From positions 326,962 to 390,961 of the forward strand of contig NZ_LEKN01000001.1 in the NCBI RefSeq assembly GCF_009761395.1: DNA of 64,000 bases, given 5' to 3'. Shown here one piece after another: positions 18,272 to 27,496 of this stretch. Positions within the stretch are counted from its first letter, which is position 1, and every line of letters starts with the position of its first letter. The notes under the pieces were generated by a model, which was not told where the DNA came from, did not search any database, and saw only the letters and a program-made list of their open reading frames with translations. A program made the translations under genes and the position numbers. Source of the stretch: Ursidibacter maritimus (lineage in GTDB: Bacteria > Pseudomonadota > Gammaproteobacteria > Enterobacterales > Pasteurellaceae).

Positions 18272-19483
18272 TTATCCTTGCTCGTTCTCTTCCAATACCA
18301 CCCAACCACTGTCTAGCCAGTCGCATAGGCTATCGAGTAATAATTCAAGTTGATCTTGATTTTCCACTTTTGATGCAAGTTTATTCCACGAAATTGCATC
18401 ACCGTTAGCAATACGGATCAGTAAATTTGCTTCAGCGTCATTTAATTCGTCAATCCATTCACCATTAACATAAACACGCAATGGGTTTTCGGTATAAAGA
18501 ATTTTTACATTTGCATCTTGTTGAATAAACCCACCTGCTTCCAATACTTCTTGCACTTCATCAGGATAAAATTCATTATCTTCGGTTAGTTGTTCATAAC
18601 GGCGTGAGCTTACCGCAGTGGCTACGCTATGAGTAAATAATGCATCGAATTGTGTTGAGTTTGCTAATAAATCAATGAGTTGTGCTTTTAATGTTGCAAC
18701 CATTTTTGGATCGAGTAACGCATTCGGTTGGACGTTTGGCGATAAGCGGAATGGCATCGCGAATTGTGAGCTTGGTAAGGTTTCTGCTTGATGCTCAATC
18801 GTTTTACAGAGATTTTCGATTAAATCGGTTGCATTTGGATAGCGTAATCCAAATGAGAAAGTTAAACAGTCGTCTTGTGCAACGCCGTAGTGAGATAAAC
18901 GAGATGGTACATATAGCACATCGCCAGGTGCCAAAATCTCATCAAAAATGAGTTCGCCCATATCATCAAAGATACGAATGGGTTGGTTAGGTTTAAATTC
19001 AGTACTTGGATCACACCATTTACCTAATTGCCATCGACGGTGTCCGTAGCCTTGCACTAAAAACACATCATATTCATCGTAATGTCTGCCAACTGAGCCA
19101 CCCTCTGGGGCATAGGAGACCATAATATCATCACGTTGCCATTGCGGAATGTAGTTGAATGCCTGCCATAATGCCCCTAATTCTGGCGACCATTGTTCTA
19201 GATTTTGAACAAGAACAGACCATTGTTCTGGTAAATTATCAAAATCTTCTGCAGAGAGTGGACTGCGTTTAAGCGACCACTTTTCACCTTCTGCTTTTTG
19301 TTGTGTTTGAATTAAGCGAGAAGTTACCTCTTCTTCTTGGGCTAGTTCAATAATATCTTGTGGTTCGAATAATCCAACAATTTGTGGTAATCCATTACGG
19401 ATAAGAAGCGGTTTTTTTTGCCAATAGTTTTGCAAAAAGTCTTCTGGGCTGATGTTTTCAGGTAAGCAGAATGGGATATTCAT
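18272..19483 (-). CDS. roxA: Ribosomal protein uL16 3-hydroxylase RoxA (YcfD), JmjC family
   Basis: 403 residues. A 2-oxoglutarate and Fe(II)-dependent oxygenase of the ribosomal oxygenase group that hydroxylates an arginine of ribosomal protein L16. The metal triad is visible: His134 and Asp136 in GRHYDEYDVFLVQG, and His198 in SRLSHYGVA. The N-terminus has FWQKKPLL-type wording (NYWQKKPLLIRNG, 19-31) conserved in YcfD. The C-terminal winged-helix-like dimerisation domain (about 320-403) is present. Start supported by CTAGGAG. It faces abgT across a divergent promoter region of 160 bp. Confidence 0.93.
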   Translation of the reverse strand: MNIPFCLPENISPEDFLQNYWQKKPLLIRNGLPQIVGLFEPQDIIELAQEEEVTSRLIQTQQKAEGEKWSLKRSPLSAEDFDNLPEQWSVLVQNLEQWSPELGALWQAFNYIPQWQRDDIMVSYAPEGGSVGRHYDEYDVFLVQGYGHRRWQLGKWCDPSTEFKPNQPIRIFDDMGELIFDEILAPGDVLYVPSRLSHYGVAQDDCLTFSFGLRYPNATDLIENLCKTIEHQAETLPSSQFAMPFRLSPNVQPNALLDPKMVATLKAQLIDLLANSTQFDALFTHSVATAVSSRRYEQLTEDNEFYPDEVQEVLEAGGFIQQDANVKILYTENPLRVYVNGEWIDELNDAEANLLIRIANGDAISWNKLASKVENQDQLELLLDSLCDWLDSGWVVLEENEQG

Positions 19484-19643
19484 TTTAAACTCCTAGGCTT
19501 TATTTTTGCTTGTTAGTGTATCGTATTTTGGCGCTAAGGTTCAATTTTCATAAATTTGATGTGAAAAAAATGTTACATATATTTTGTTTTTGCTGATATT
19601 GTGTGATAATTCGCCGATTTTTTATAACTAAGGAGAATGTCTA

Positions 19644-21203
19644 ATGCAAGACAATTTGCAGAAAAAGAGCGCCATTCAACGCTTTCTAGGTGGTGTAGAG
19701 TGGCTTGGTAACTTATTACCACATCCGATTATTTTATTTATGATGATGTGTGTCATATTGGTTGTGGTGTCTGCCATTTTATCTTCAATGGGAGTGAGTG
19801 TGCCAGATCCTCGTCCAAATGCTAGCGGTACGATTGCAGTGAAAAACTTACTAAGTGCCGAAGGTGTTGGTTATATGGTAAGTAGCTTGGTGAAAAACTT
19901 CACAGGATTTGCACCTTTAGGTACGGTATTAGTGGCAATGCTTGGTGTTGGTATTGCAGAAGCATCCGGGCTAATTTCTGCTGGATTACGTGGTTTAGTG
20001 ATCGGTGCACCGAAAAAATTAGTTACCTTTACCGTTGTGTTTGCTGGGGTAATTTCTAATACTGCCGCAGAATTAGGCTATGTGGTACTCATTCCATTAG
20101 CTGCAATGATTTTCCACGCTTTGGGTCGTCACCCATTGGCTGGTCTTGCTGCAGCTTTCGCTGGGGTTTCTGGTGGTTATAGTGCTAACTTGCTTTTAGG
20201 GACGGTAGATCCATTGCTCTCTGGTATTACTCAAGAAGCTGCGAAATTGGTAGATCCAAATTATGTCGTGGGCCCTGAAGCGAACTGGTATTTTATGTTC
20301 ATCAGTACTTTCTTGGTTTCATTCCTAGGTTATTTTGTTACAGAAAAAATTGTAGAACCACAATTGGGCAAATACGATCCTGCAAGTGCAGCGGATGCTG
20401 AAATCTTGAAAAATAAAGTGGAAAAATTAACGCCATTAGAGAAAAAAGGCTTAGTTTGGGCAGGTATTACCGCTCTTATTTTCTCGTTATTGTTAGCTTG
20501 GTCTATTGTGCCTGAAGACGGTATTTTGCGTAATCCGAAAACAGGGTTAGTTGCAGGTTCGCCATTCTTACACGGTATTGTTGTCTTTATCTTTATTTTC
20601 TTCGGTATTCCAGGCTATGTATATGGTCGAGTTACTGGCTCCATGAAAAATAATAATGATGTTGTTAAAGCAATGTCATCAAGTATGAGTTCAATGGGAA
20701 TGTACATTGTACTTGTTTTCTTTGCTGCACAATTTGTTGCTTTCTTTGGTTGGACAAACTTAGGATCGATTGTGGCGGTAGAAGGTGCTAATTTACTGAC
20801 TAAACTTGGTTTAACGGGACCATCGCTATTTATCGGCTTTATTTTAGTATGTGCCTTTATTAACTTGATGATTTCATCAGCATCTGCACAATGGGCATTA
20901 ACTGCACCTATTTTCGTACCAATGTTAATGTTAGTCGGTTATGCACCAGAAGTGATTCAAACGGCATATCGTATCGGCGATTCAACAACCAACATCATTA
21001 CACCAATGATGAGCTATTTTGGCTTAATTATGGCTGTGGCGGTTCGTTATAAGAAAGATACAGGTGTCGGAACACTAATGGCAATGATGATTCCTTATTC
21101 GTTCATCTTTATTGTTGGTTGGACAATGTTGTTCTATATTTGGGTCTTTGTCTTTGGTTTACCTGTTGGTCCAGGTTCACACACTTATTATCCAGCACCC
21201 TAA
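19644..21203 (+). CDS. abgT: AbgT family transporter
   Basis: 519 residues with about 11-12 helices. The N-terminal block RFLGGVEWLGNLLPHPI (about 14-30) and later GYSANLLLGTVDPLLSGIT (about 181-199) and GDSTTNIITPMMSYF (about 448-462) are family signatures. AbgT proteins were described as importers of p-aminobenzoyl-glutamate and, in MtrF and YdaH, as proton-driven sulfonamide and PABA exporters. Which applies here is unknown; the abgAB hydrolase genes are not adjacent. Start ATG with AAGGAGAATGTCTA upstream. A strong terminator follows. Confidence 0.93.
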   Translation: MQDNLQKKSAIQRFLGGVEWLGNLLPHPIILFMMMCVILVVVSAILSSMGVSVPDPRPNASGTIAVKNLLSAEGVGYMVSSLVKNFTGFAPLGTVLVAMLGVGIAEASGLISAGLRGLVIGAPKKLVTFTVVFAGVISNTAAELGYVVLIPLAAMIFHALGRHPLAGLAAAFAGVSGGYSANLLLGTVDPLLSGITQEAAKLVDPNYVVGPEANWYFMFISTFLVSFLGYFVTEKIVEPQLGKYDPASAADAEILKNKVEKLTPLEKKGLVWAGITALIFSLLLAWSIVPEDGILRNPKTGLVAGSPFLHGIVVFIFIFFGIPGYVYGRVTGSMKNNNDVVKAMSSSMSSMGMYIVLVFFAAQFVAFFGWTNLGSIVAVEGANLLTKLGLTGPSLFIGFILVCAFINLMISSASAQWALTAPIFVPMLMLVGYAPEVIQTAYRIGDSTTNIITPMMSYFGLIMAVAVRYKKDTGVGTLMAMMIPYSFIFIVGWTMLFYIWVFVFGLPVGPGSHTYYPAP

Positions 21204-21219
21204 ATTTAACTAAAGAGAT

Positions 21220-21243
21220 AGAGCAAGGCACTGACCTTGCTCT
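21220..21243 (+). terminator. abgT terminator
   Basis: AGAGCAAGG (21220-21228) pairs with CCTTGCTCT (21235-21243) with a 6-nt loop, followed by ATTTTTATTTT. It lies 17 bp after abgT and also next to the stop of the convergent gene. Confidence 0.85.
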
Positions 21244-21247
21244 ATTT

Positions 21248-22003
21248 TTATTTTCTCATCAATATCTCTCTTATTTTTTCCCAAACAGTCTCGCCATAAT
21301 CAAATGTTAGTTGTTGCATAATCTGTTGTTCTTTGATCTTTTCAGATAAACTTTTCGTATTAGCAACCACGTACTCTTGATAAATACTTGCTTGTAGCTC
21401 GAAATGCACGCCAGATAATAAATAATGCCCCTTGCCTAATGTGCCATAAATAATCGCAGGGCGTTGTTGCGAATAATAGCCAAGAACTTGATGAGTGGAA
21501 TCCGATGGCGCTACAAATGTTGCTCCACCGTGATAATAGAATGGCTTACTTTGTTGATTTGCCAAGGTGATTTCAACCATTGCTTTAGATGTTACACTTT
21601 CATCATAGTAATGCTGTTGGGTTAAATCAGGCAAAGAGCCGATAGCCACGCCATTAAATAACGACAGCTCCCTATCACCGAATACCTTATAATCTTGCCC
21701 AATAAATTCTAGTTGCTTACAGGCATAATATGCACCTGCACAAATACCAATATATAATCCCCCTTTCTCAATAAACGCCCGAATTAACTGATTACCAACA
21801 CCATTTAATTTGGCACAATAAGGCAGATCTGCTCCCCCAGGTATAATGAATGCAGCAGCATCTTCCAATCCTTGCTGAATTAGTTGTTCAGCCTTAATCA
21901 AATGAGCCGAATACCCCAATTTCTGTGGTATAGCAAGTTGTAGCGATTTCACTCCAACCTCACTAGTGCCTTCATCAGAGTAAATATAGACTGGTTTTAC
22001 CAC
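21248..22003 (-). CDS. BPL-N domain protein (glutamine amidotransferase-like)
   Basis: 251 residues. The first 110 residues contain VYIYSDEGTSEVGVKSL, PGGADLPYCAKLNG and GLYIGICAGAYYAC, the class I glutamine amidotransferase-like fold with the nucleophile-elbow Cys (in GICAGAY, near residue 88). This matches the BPL_N family, which is named for the N-terminal domain of some eukaryotic biotin-protein ligases. No biotin ligase catalytic domain is present. It is divergent from bioY with a 77-bp gap, so a role in biotin metabolism is plausible but unproven. Confidence 0.8.
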   Translation of the reverse strand: MVKPVYIYSDEGTSEVGVKSLQLAIPQKLGYSAHLIKAEQLIQQGLEDAAAFIIPGGADLPYCAKLNGVGNQLIRAFIEKGGLYIGICAGAYYACKQLEFIGQDYKVFGDRELSLFNGVAIGSLPDLTQQHYYDESVTSKAMVEITLANQQSKPFYYHGGATFVAPSDSTHQVLGYYSQQRPAIIYGTLGKGHYLLSGVHFELQASIYQEYVVANTKSLSEKIKEQQIMQQLTFDYGETVWEKIREILMRK

Positions 22004-22080
22004 AATGACTCCTATTTTGTTTTACTTCATGAAATGCTTTTCAGTATAATCCGCTTGTGTTATTCACCCAAGGAGAACCT

Positions 22081-22647
22081 ATGTTCACAGCACAATTAAC
22101 CCAAACTAAAAGATGGTTAGAAGCTAACCGTGCTTTTGCTTTTATTCTGAAAACCGTAATTGGTGCAAATTTAATTGCTATTTTTGCTCAAATTTCAGTG
22201 CCGATGTATCCCGTACCAATTACGGGACAGACTCTCGCATTAACCGTTGTCGGTTTTGCATTAGGACGAAAAGCGGCAGTATCAGCAGTGTTACTTTACT
22301 TGTTTGAAGGTGCAATTGGCTTACCTGTTTTTGCGAATGCTTCCTCTGGCTTCCAAACCTTATTAGGGGCTACAGGTGGTTATTTGATTGGTTTCGTGCC
22401 AACAGCTTATGTACTTGGATACTTTAGCGACAAAGGTGTATTAAGCTCATTCTGGAAAAGTGTTGCCGTTGCCTTACTTGCAACAGTAATTACCTTTGTA
22501 TTTGGACTAGCACAATTATCGTTCTTTGTACCTGCGGATAAAGTATTAGCCTTTGGTTTATATCCGTTCATCATTGGTGGTGTAATTAAAGCTGTGCTTG
22601 CGAGCTTGTTAGTCATTCCATCCTATAAATTCTTCTCAAAATTGTAG
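22081..22647 (+). CDS. bioY: Biotin transporter BioY (ECF S-component)
   Basis: 188 residues from the ATG at 22081, preceded by AAGGAGAACCT; an ATG eight codons earlier is less well placed. BioY is the six-helix membrane S-component that binds biotin; it can work alone or with the ECF energising module. The conserved VPMYPVPITGQTLA block (about residues 40-53) and GAIGLPVFAN (about 79-88) are clear. No ECF T or A genes are adjacent. It diverges from the BPL-N gene and ends in its own terminator. Confidence 0.95.
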   Translation: MFTAQLTQTKRWLEANRAFAFILKTVIGANLIAIFAQISVPMYPVPITGQTLALTVVGFALGRKAAVSAVLLYLFEGAIGLPVFANASSGFQTLLGATGGYLIGFVPTAYVLGYFSDKGVLSSFWKSVAVALLATVITFVFGLAQLSFFVPADKVLAFGLYPFIIGGVIKAVLASLLVIPSYKFFSKL

Positions 22648-22677
22648 ATGTTTGATTTTAAATCAACTTATTTTAGA

Positions 22678-22694
22678 CCTTGCAACTTGCAAGG
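22678..22694 (+). terminator. bioY terminator
   Basis: CCTTGCA pairs with TGCAAGG over a 3-nt loop, followed by six T. Confidence 0.75.
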
Positions 22695-22791
22695 TTTTTT
22701 CTTAATAAATTTTGCAAAAAATTCCCACGTTCTCACCGCTTACCGCTATAATAGCCAACATTTTTAACTGAATTTATCAATAGGAATCACA

Positions 22792-23700
22792 ATGTCAGCA
22801 AAATTTAATGTGAAAACCTTCCAAGGTATGATTCTTGCCTTACAAGATTACTGGGCAAGTCAAGGGGCAACCGTTGTACAACCTTTCGATATGGAAGTAG
22901 GGGCGGGAACGTCTCACCCAATGACTTGCTTGCGTGCATTAGGGCCAGAGCCAATGGCGTTTGCTTATGTGCAACCTTCACGCCGTCCAACCGATGGTCG
23001 CTATGGTGAAAACCCAAACCGCTTACAGCATTATTATCAATTCCAAGTGGTGATTAAACCTTCTCCAGATAATATTCAAGAACTCTATTTAGATAGCCTA
23101 AAAATGCTAGGTTTCGACCCAACTCAAAATGACATTCGTTTTGTAGAAGATAACTGGGAAAACCCAACGTTAGGGGCGTGGGGCTTAGGTTGGGAAGTGT
23201 GGCTTAACGGCATGGAAGTGACCCAGTTTACTTATTTCCAACAAGTTGGCGGTTTAGAATGTAAACCTGTAACGGGCGAAATTACCTATGGTTTAGAGCG
23301 TTTGGCAATGTACATTCAAGGTGTCGATAGTGTGTATGATCTTGTTTGGTCGGATGGTCCATTGGGTATCACCACTTATGGCGATGTATTCCACCAAAAC
23401 GAAGTCGAGCAGTCCACTTATAACTTTGAATATGCTGATGTTGATTTCTTATTCAAATGTTTTGAGCAGTATGAAAAAGAAGCGCAATACTTATTGGATT
23501 TAGAAAAACCGCTACCATTGCCAGCGTATGAACGTATTTTAAAAGCTGCACATAGCTTTAACTTATTAGACGCTCGCAAAGCAATTTCTGTAACCGAACG
23601 CCAACGTTATATTTTACGCATTCGAGCATTAACTAAAGGCGTGGCGGAAGCTTATTATGCAAGTCGTGAGGCCTTAGGGTTCCCAGGATGTAAGAAGTAG
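22792..23700 (+). CDS. glyQ: Glycine--tRNA ligase alpha subunit
   Basis: 302 residues, standard length for the alpha chain of the alpha2beta2 bacterial enzyme that charges tRNA-Gly. The conserved start [18 protein letters not shown] and the class II motifs around [19 protein letters not shown] (42-60) and [15 protein letters not shown] (about 163-177) are unmistakable. The beta subunit gene glyS, usually next to glyQ, is not in the window; the next gene is tag. In other Pasteurellaceae the two genes are also separated by other genes, so the separation is expected, but here the distance exceeds what can be seen. Confidence 0.97.
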   Translation: MSAKFNVKTFQGMILALQDYWASQGATVVQPFDMEVGAGTSHPMTCLRALGPEPMAFAYVQPSRRPTDGRYGENPNRLQHYYQFQVVIKPSPDNIQELYLDSLKMLGFDPTQNDIRFVEDNWENPTLGAWGLGWEVWLNGMEVTQFTYFQQVGGLECKPVTGEITYGLERLAMYIQGVDSVYDLVWSDGPLGITTYGDVFHQNEVEQSTYNFEYADVDFLFKCFEQYEKEAQYLLDLEKPLPLPAYERILKAAHSFNLLDARKAISVTERQRYILRIRALTKGVAEAYYASREALGFPGCKK

Positions 23701-23716
23701 TAATTATTCAAGCATA

Positions 23717-23786
23717 TAGCCCTTAGAGACTTCCCCATCAACCCTAATCAATGTTATTACGGTTGTTGGGGAAATTATTTGGGCTA
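23717..23786 (+). other. Two-tier stem-loop between glyQ and tag
   Basis: An inner stem TTCCCCATCAACC (23731-23743) with GGTTGTTGGGGAA (23761-23773) has 12 of 13 pairs and a 17-nt loop. An outer stem TAGCCC (23717-23722) with GGGCTA (23781-23786) encloses it. No T run follows. It fills the 115-bp gap and could be an mRNA-processing or attenuator structure. Confidence 0.45.
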
Positions 23787-23815
23787 GATGTTAGTTACTT
23801 TTAGAGAAGTTACAA

Positions 23816-24373
23816 ATGGTGCGTTGTGATTGGGTTGGAGATAGTCAAATTTATATTGATTATCACGATCACGAATGGGGAAAACCTGAATTTAATAGTC
23901 AGAAGTTGTTTGAAAAGATCTGCTTAGAAGGCCAACAAGCAGGGCTTTCTTGGATTACAGTGTTGAAAAAGCGAGAACATTATCGATCTGCATTTTATCA
24001 ATTCGATCCCCAAAAGATCGCTCAAATGAGTGAGAATGATCTTAATCGTTTAATGGAAAACCAAGGCTTAATCCGCCACCGAGCAAAATTAGCAGCAATT
24101 ATTCGTAATTCAAAGGCTTATCTTGCAATGCAAGCGGAAGGCGAAGATTTTAGCCAATTTATTTGGTCATTTGTTAATGGCAAACCACAAGTCAATAATA
24201 TCACTGATTTAAGTGATGTACCTGCTAAAACAGACATTTCTAAAGCAATGTCTAAAGCCTTGAAGAAAAAAGGATTTGTTTTTGTTGGGGAAACGACTTG
24301 CTATGCTTTTATGCAATCAATGGGATTAGTTGATGACCATCTAAACCACTGTTTTTGTAAAACGAAATTGTAA
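23816..24373 (+). CDS. tag: DNA-3-methyladenine glycosylase I
   Basis: 185 residues. Removes 3-methyladenine from alkylated DNA. The zinc ligands match those of E. coli Tag exactly in position: Cys4 and His17 near the N-terminus (MVRCDWVGDSQIYIDYHDHE) and His175 and Cys179 in the C-terminal HLNHC. The GLSWITVLKKRE block (near residue 43) follows the family pattern. It is followed four bases later by a phosphopantetheinyl transferase gene, then psiE and nudF, which looks like one operon of unrelated functions. Confidence 0.95.
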   Translation: MVRCDWVGDSQIYIDYHDHEWGKPEFNSQKLFEKICLEGQQAGLSWITVLKKREHYRSAFYQFDPQKIAQMSENDLNRLMENQGLIRHRAKLAAIIRNSKAYLAMQAEGEDFSQFIWSFVNGKPQVNNITDLSDVPAKTDISKAMSKALKKKGFVFVGETTCYAFMQSMGLVDDHLNHCFCKTKL

Positions 24374-24377
24374 AAAA

Positions 24378-25136
24378 ATGCACAAAACTAACCGCTTCTC
24401 TATTTTATTTGCACATAATCAGGAATTTATTCCTAATCAATTTTTTAATAGTGAAAAATGGCAAGAAAATAATATCTCTCATTTCTCTGAACGCCTTTTA
24501 AATAAATGGAAAAGTCGTAAAATGGCCGATTTTCTATTATATAAGGCATTTCAAAAACATAATCTTGATTTAACATTATTAAATAACATTCAGAAAACCG
24601 ATAGTGGTCGCCCATATATTCCTAATAGTGAAGTAGATTTTAATATTTCTCATTCAGGGGAATGGGTTGCGATTATTCTATCGGATCATAGGATAAAGCG
24701 AGTAGTTGGGATTGATATTGAACACCCACAAAAAACACGCCGTTATAATGAATTATTGAAATACTATGCCAGTGAGCAAGAGATTACTGAAATTCAGGAT
24801 ACGCAAATTTTGCCGCAAATCCAACCGCTTATTTCTCGTTTTTATTTGAGTTGGTGCCTGCGAGAAGCTATCTTAAAATCACAAGGCGTAGGAATTATTA
24901 AACTTTCTGAAGTGCAGCATTCATTAAGTAAGCAAAGGATTACATCAGCTTATTGTCCGAAAGGTCAGCTATGCTTTTATGATCAGTTACCTTTTTATCT
25001 CGCTTATTTCTTTGAGCAACCTGAATTTATGCTATCATTACCGCCTATTTATCAATGGGAAAATGGGCAACTTCATTTAATTGAAAATTTAAACCCTATT
25101 ATCTATCAAGTTAATCATTCGCTATGCCAAAAATAA
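24378..25136 (+). CDS. 4'-phosphopantetheinyl transferase, Sfp type
   Basis: 252 residues. Transfers the phosphopantetheine arm from CoA to a carrier protein serine. Family motifs: GRPY (77-80), NISHS (89-93), GIDIE (111-115, magnesium-binding Asp and Glu) and WCLREAILK (159-167), a variant of the usual WxxKEAxxK with Arg in place of Lys. It overlaps psiE by 13 nt, so the two are translationally coupled. No polyketide or nonribosomal peptide genes are nearby; in bacteria lacking AcpS this type can serve acyl carrier protein. The carrier substrate cannot be told here. Confidence 0.88.
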   Translation: MHKTNRFSILFAHNQEFIPNQFFNSEKWQENNISHFSERLLNKWKSRKMADFLLYKAFQKHNLDLTLLNNIQKTDSGRPYIPNSEVDFNISHSGEWVAIILSDHRIKRVVGIDIEHPQKTRRYNELLKYYASEQEITEIQDTQILPQIQPLISRFYLSWCLREAILKSQGVGIIKLSEVQHSLSKQRITSAYCPKGQLCFYDQLPFYLAYFFEQPEFMLSLPPIYQWENGQLHLIENLNPIIYQVNHSLCQK

Positions 25137-25543
25137 ATTTTGAAGGACAACACTCTCATTTTGGAAAATTAGTTTCAGAAGGATTTCAATGGTTATTAAA
25201 TATTTCATTATTAGCTGCTGGTCTTATTCTATCTTATGCTTTATTTTCTGAAGCTTATTCGTTAATCGATTTATTATTACACCATAGTGAGAAATTCCAA
25301 GTTGTTGAGAAGATTGTTATCTTCTTTCTCTATTTTGAATTTCTTGCGCTAATAGTTCAATATTTTAAATATAATTACCATTTTCCATTACGCTATTTTT
25401 TATATATCGGCATTACCGCAATGGTCAGGTTAATTATTGTTGATCATTCTAATGCAATGCACACATTATTATTTGCACTTGCGATATTAGTGATGGTCAT
25501 CGCATTATATTTTGTACATTCTGATCGCTTACGTAAAAGTTAA
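25124..25543 (+). CDS. psiE: PsiE family membrane protein
   Basis: 139 residues with four hydrophobic helices. Matches the phosphate-starvation-inducible PsiE family by its overall pattern, including FPLRYFLYIGITAMVRLIIV (about 87-106) and the closing YFVHSDRLRK. Role in any organism is poorly defined. The start overlaps the previous gene by 13 nt and nudF begins 8 nt after its stop, so it is inside an operon. I see no Pho box, but its operon promoter would be upstream of tag. Confidence 0.85.
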   Translation: MPKINFEGQHSHFGKLVSEGFQWLLNISLLAAGLILSYALFSEAYSLIDLLLHHSEKFQVVEKIVIFFLYFEFLALIVQYFKYNYHFPLRYFLYIGITAMVRLIIVDHSNAMHTLLFALAILVMVIALYFVHSDRLRKS

Positions 25544-25551
25544 GGAAAAAT

Positions 25552-26175
25552 ATGAGCCAAATTCACCAATTTTCACAACAAGATTTACAGATCATCCGCG
25601 AAGAAACAGTTTATAAAGGGCATTTTGAACTTAAGAAAATGTTCTTTCGACACAAATTATTTTCAGGAGGAATGAGTGGCGAAGTTGTTCGTGAATTATT
25701 GATTAAAGGGGCTGCATCAGCAGTAATCGCTTACGATCCTGTACGAGACAGTGTTGTATTGGTTGAGCAAGTGCGGATCGGGGCTTATGATCCAAATAGC
25801 TCACAATCGCCTTGGTTGGTCGAACTTATCGCAGGAATGGTTGATACTGACGAATCGCCTGAAGAAGTAGCTATTCGAGAAAGCCAAGAAGAAGCGGGTT
25901 TGACCGTAAGCAATTTACAGCACGCAGTCAGTGTATGGGATAGCCCAGGTGGAACGGTAGAACGCTTACATATTTTCTTAGGGTTGGTGGATAGCTCACA
26001 GGTCGGCGGTGTATATGGGCTAGAAGAAGAAAACGAAGATATTCTTGTTCACGTCGTTAGTCGAAAGCAAGCCTATCAATGGGTTGAGCAAGGTAAAATA
26101 GATAATGTTATTGCCGTTGTTGGCTTGCAGTGGTTGCAGTTGAATTATCATAAATACATTCAAAAAGCGGTATAA
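25552..26175 (+). CDS. nudF: ADP-ribose pyrophosphatase NudF
   Basis: 207 residues. Nudix hydrolase converting ADP-ribose to AMP and ribose 5-phosphate. The nudix box runs from residue 95 to 117: Gly95, Glu101, then RESQEEAG with the metal-binding glutamates. The upstream VRIGAYDPNSSQSPWLVELI and GGTVERLHIF regions are characteristic of the NudF/YrfE-type ADPRase rather than other nudix enzymes. Last gene of the tag-PPTase-psiE-nudF run, 8 nt after psiE with AAGGAAAAAT upstream. It could also recycle ADP-ribose derivatives made by sirtuins, but there is no link in this genome segment. Confidence 0.92.
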   Translation: MSQIHQFSQQDLQIIREETVYKGHFELKKMFFRHKLFSGGMSGEVVRELLIKGAASAVIAYDPVRDSVVLVEQVRIGAYDPNSSQSPWLVELIAGMVDTDESPEEVAIRESQEEAGLTVSNLQHAVSVWDSPGGTVERLHIFLGLVDSSQVGGVYGLEEENEDILVHVVSRKQAYQWVEQGKIDNVIAVVGLQWLQLNYHKYIQKAV

Positions 26176-26290
26176 TTTGATCTTGTTAAAAGTTGGAATA
26201 TCTATTTTATTTAAATAGGCATTTTAGGTTTATGTTTATAGCAGACAAAATATGGATTTTTCTTGCATACTCAAGCAAAAAAAATATAAT

Positions 26291-26305
26291 TGATAATTAC
26301 TATCA
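26291..26305 (+). promoter_or_regulatory. Fur box upstream of hutXZ
   Basis: TGATAATTACTATCA matches the 7-1-7 Fur consensus TGATAAT-N-ATTATCA at 13 of 14 positions. It lies 23 bp before the hutX start, so iron-replete Fur should repress hutXZ. Confidence 0.8.
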
Positions 26306-26327
26306 AAACTATTAAGGGTACCAGAAT

Positions 26328-26822
26328 ATGTCATCTCTCAAACAACAAGTGGCTGAATTATTAGCTCAAGAACCAAACCTTATCACCCTTGAAATTGCGG
26401 ACAAGTTAAACACGCCTGAAGGTAATGTATTAGTAGCATTACCTGAAGAATTTGTTCGTGTATTTCCTGCAGAACGTGCGGAAGAAATTTTACAAGCGGT
26501 AAGTAATTGGGGAATTTTTACCACCATTATTGAAAAAGAAGGATCGATCTTTGAAATTAAAGATCGTTTCCCAAGTGGAATTATTGGGCGTGGTTATTAC
26601 AACCTAAATATGAAGGATGATGAAGGGGCAATTCATGGGCATTTAAAACTAGATAACATTGCTCAAATTGCTTTTGTAAGCTTGCCATTCCGTGGTAAAG
26701 AAAGCTATAACATCGCATTTATTGCGCATAACGGGCAAACTATCTTTAAGATTTACTTAGGTCGAGATGAGAAGCGTCAGCTCTTCCCAGAACAAGTTGA
26801 ACTATTCAAATCATTTAAATAA
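26328..26822 (+). CDS. hutX: Heme utilization cytosolic carrier HutX/HugX
   Basis: 164 residues, normal for the family. HutX binds heme in the cytoplasm and hands it to HutZ. The sequence ALPEEFVRVFPAERAEEIL (about 37-55) and GRGYYNLNM / GAIHGHLKLDNIAQIAFVS (about 88-118) fit the HutX fold. It is followed 11 bp later by hutZ and preceded by a Fur box, a classic iron-regulated heme utilisation pair. No TonB receptor or heme ABC transporter is in the window. Confidence 0.9.
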   Translation: MSSLKQQVAELLAQEPNLITLEIADKLNTPEGNVLVALPEEFVRVFPAERAEEILQAVSNWGIFTTIIEKEGSIFEIKDRFPSGIIGRGYYNLNMKDDEGAIHGHLKLDNIAQIAFVSLPFRGKESYNIAFIAHNGQTIFKIYLGRDEKRQLFPEQVELFKSFK

Positions 26823-26833
26823 AAGGGGACAAT

Positions 26834-27364
26834 ATGACAACCAATCGTCAGGAAGTACTACAAAATCGTTTAGGTCCAGAGATCCAAGAACTCAAACAAC
26901 AAACTAAAACGATTGTGCTTGCGACTGTAGACAAAGATGGTACACCAAATGTTAGTTATGCACCATTTGTGATCAACAATGGCGAATATCAGGTGCTAAT
27001 CTCAACGATTGCACGTCACGCTCGTAATTTGCAAGAAGTGCCAAAAGTATCGTTAATGTTAATTGATGACGAAAGTAAAACTCGTGAAATTTATGCTCGT
27101 CGCCGTTTGACTTTTGATGCAACAGCTCGTGTGTTAGCTCGTCATTCTGCAGAATGGGAAAGTGCAGTTGCTGCTCTGCAAGCTCGTCATGGAGATATTG
27201 TAGCGGATTTATCCAAAATGGAAGACTTCAACCTATTTTGCTTTAAACCTGAACAAGGCTTATTTGTAAAAGGTTTTGGTAAAGCTTTCCAAGTAAGTAC
27301 CGATGATTTAGTGAACTTTGTTCATTTAGATGAAGGTCACCGTCAAGAGAACGCTCACGGTTAA
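26834..27364 (+). CDS. hutZ: Heme utilization protein HutZ/HugZ
   Basis: 176 residues with the split-barrel fold of the PNPOx superfamily (IVLATVDKDGTPNVSYAPFV, about 27-46). HutZ degrades heme and frees iron. The conserved C-terminal GHR-Q segment (EGHRQENAHG, residues 167-176) carries the His that binds heme iron in Vibrio and Helicobacter homologues. Ribosome site AAGGGGAC before the ATG. Co-transcribed with hutX under Fur and ended by a strong terminator. Confidence 0.93.
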   Translation: MTTNRQEVLQNRLGPEIQELKQQTKTIVLATVDKDGTPNVSYAPFVINNGEYQVLISTIARHARNLQEVPKVSLMLIDDESKTREIYARRRLTFDATARVLARHSAEWESAVAALQARHGDIVADLSKMEDFNLFCFKPEQGLFVKGFGKAFQVSTDDLVNFVHLDEGHRQENAHG

Positions 27365-27375
27365 TGACTGATTCA

Positions 27376-27415
27376 CTCGTCTTAAAAATATTGATATTGC
27401 TATTTTTAAGACGAG
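27376..27415 (+). terminator. hutXZ terminator
   Basis: A perfect 15-bp stem (27376-27390 with 27401-27415), 10-nt loop, followed by a T-rich stretch (ATTTCTTATCACTTTTTT). Confidence 0.85.
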
Positions 27416-27496
27416 ATTTCTTATCACTTTTTTCTTGCCAACAACCTACTTTCCATTTAATTTTATTCTCATTATTGTTCACTATATCTCTTTATA

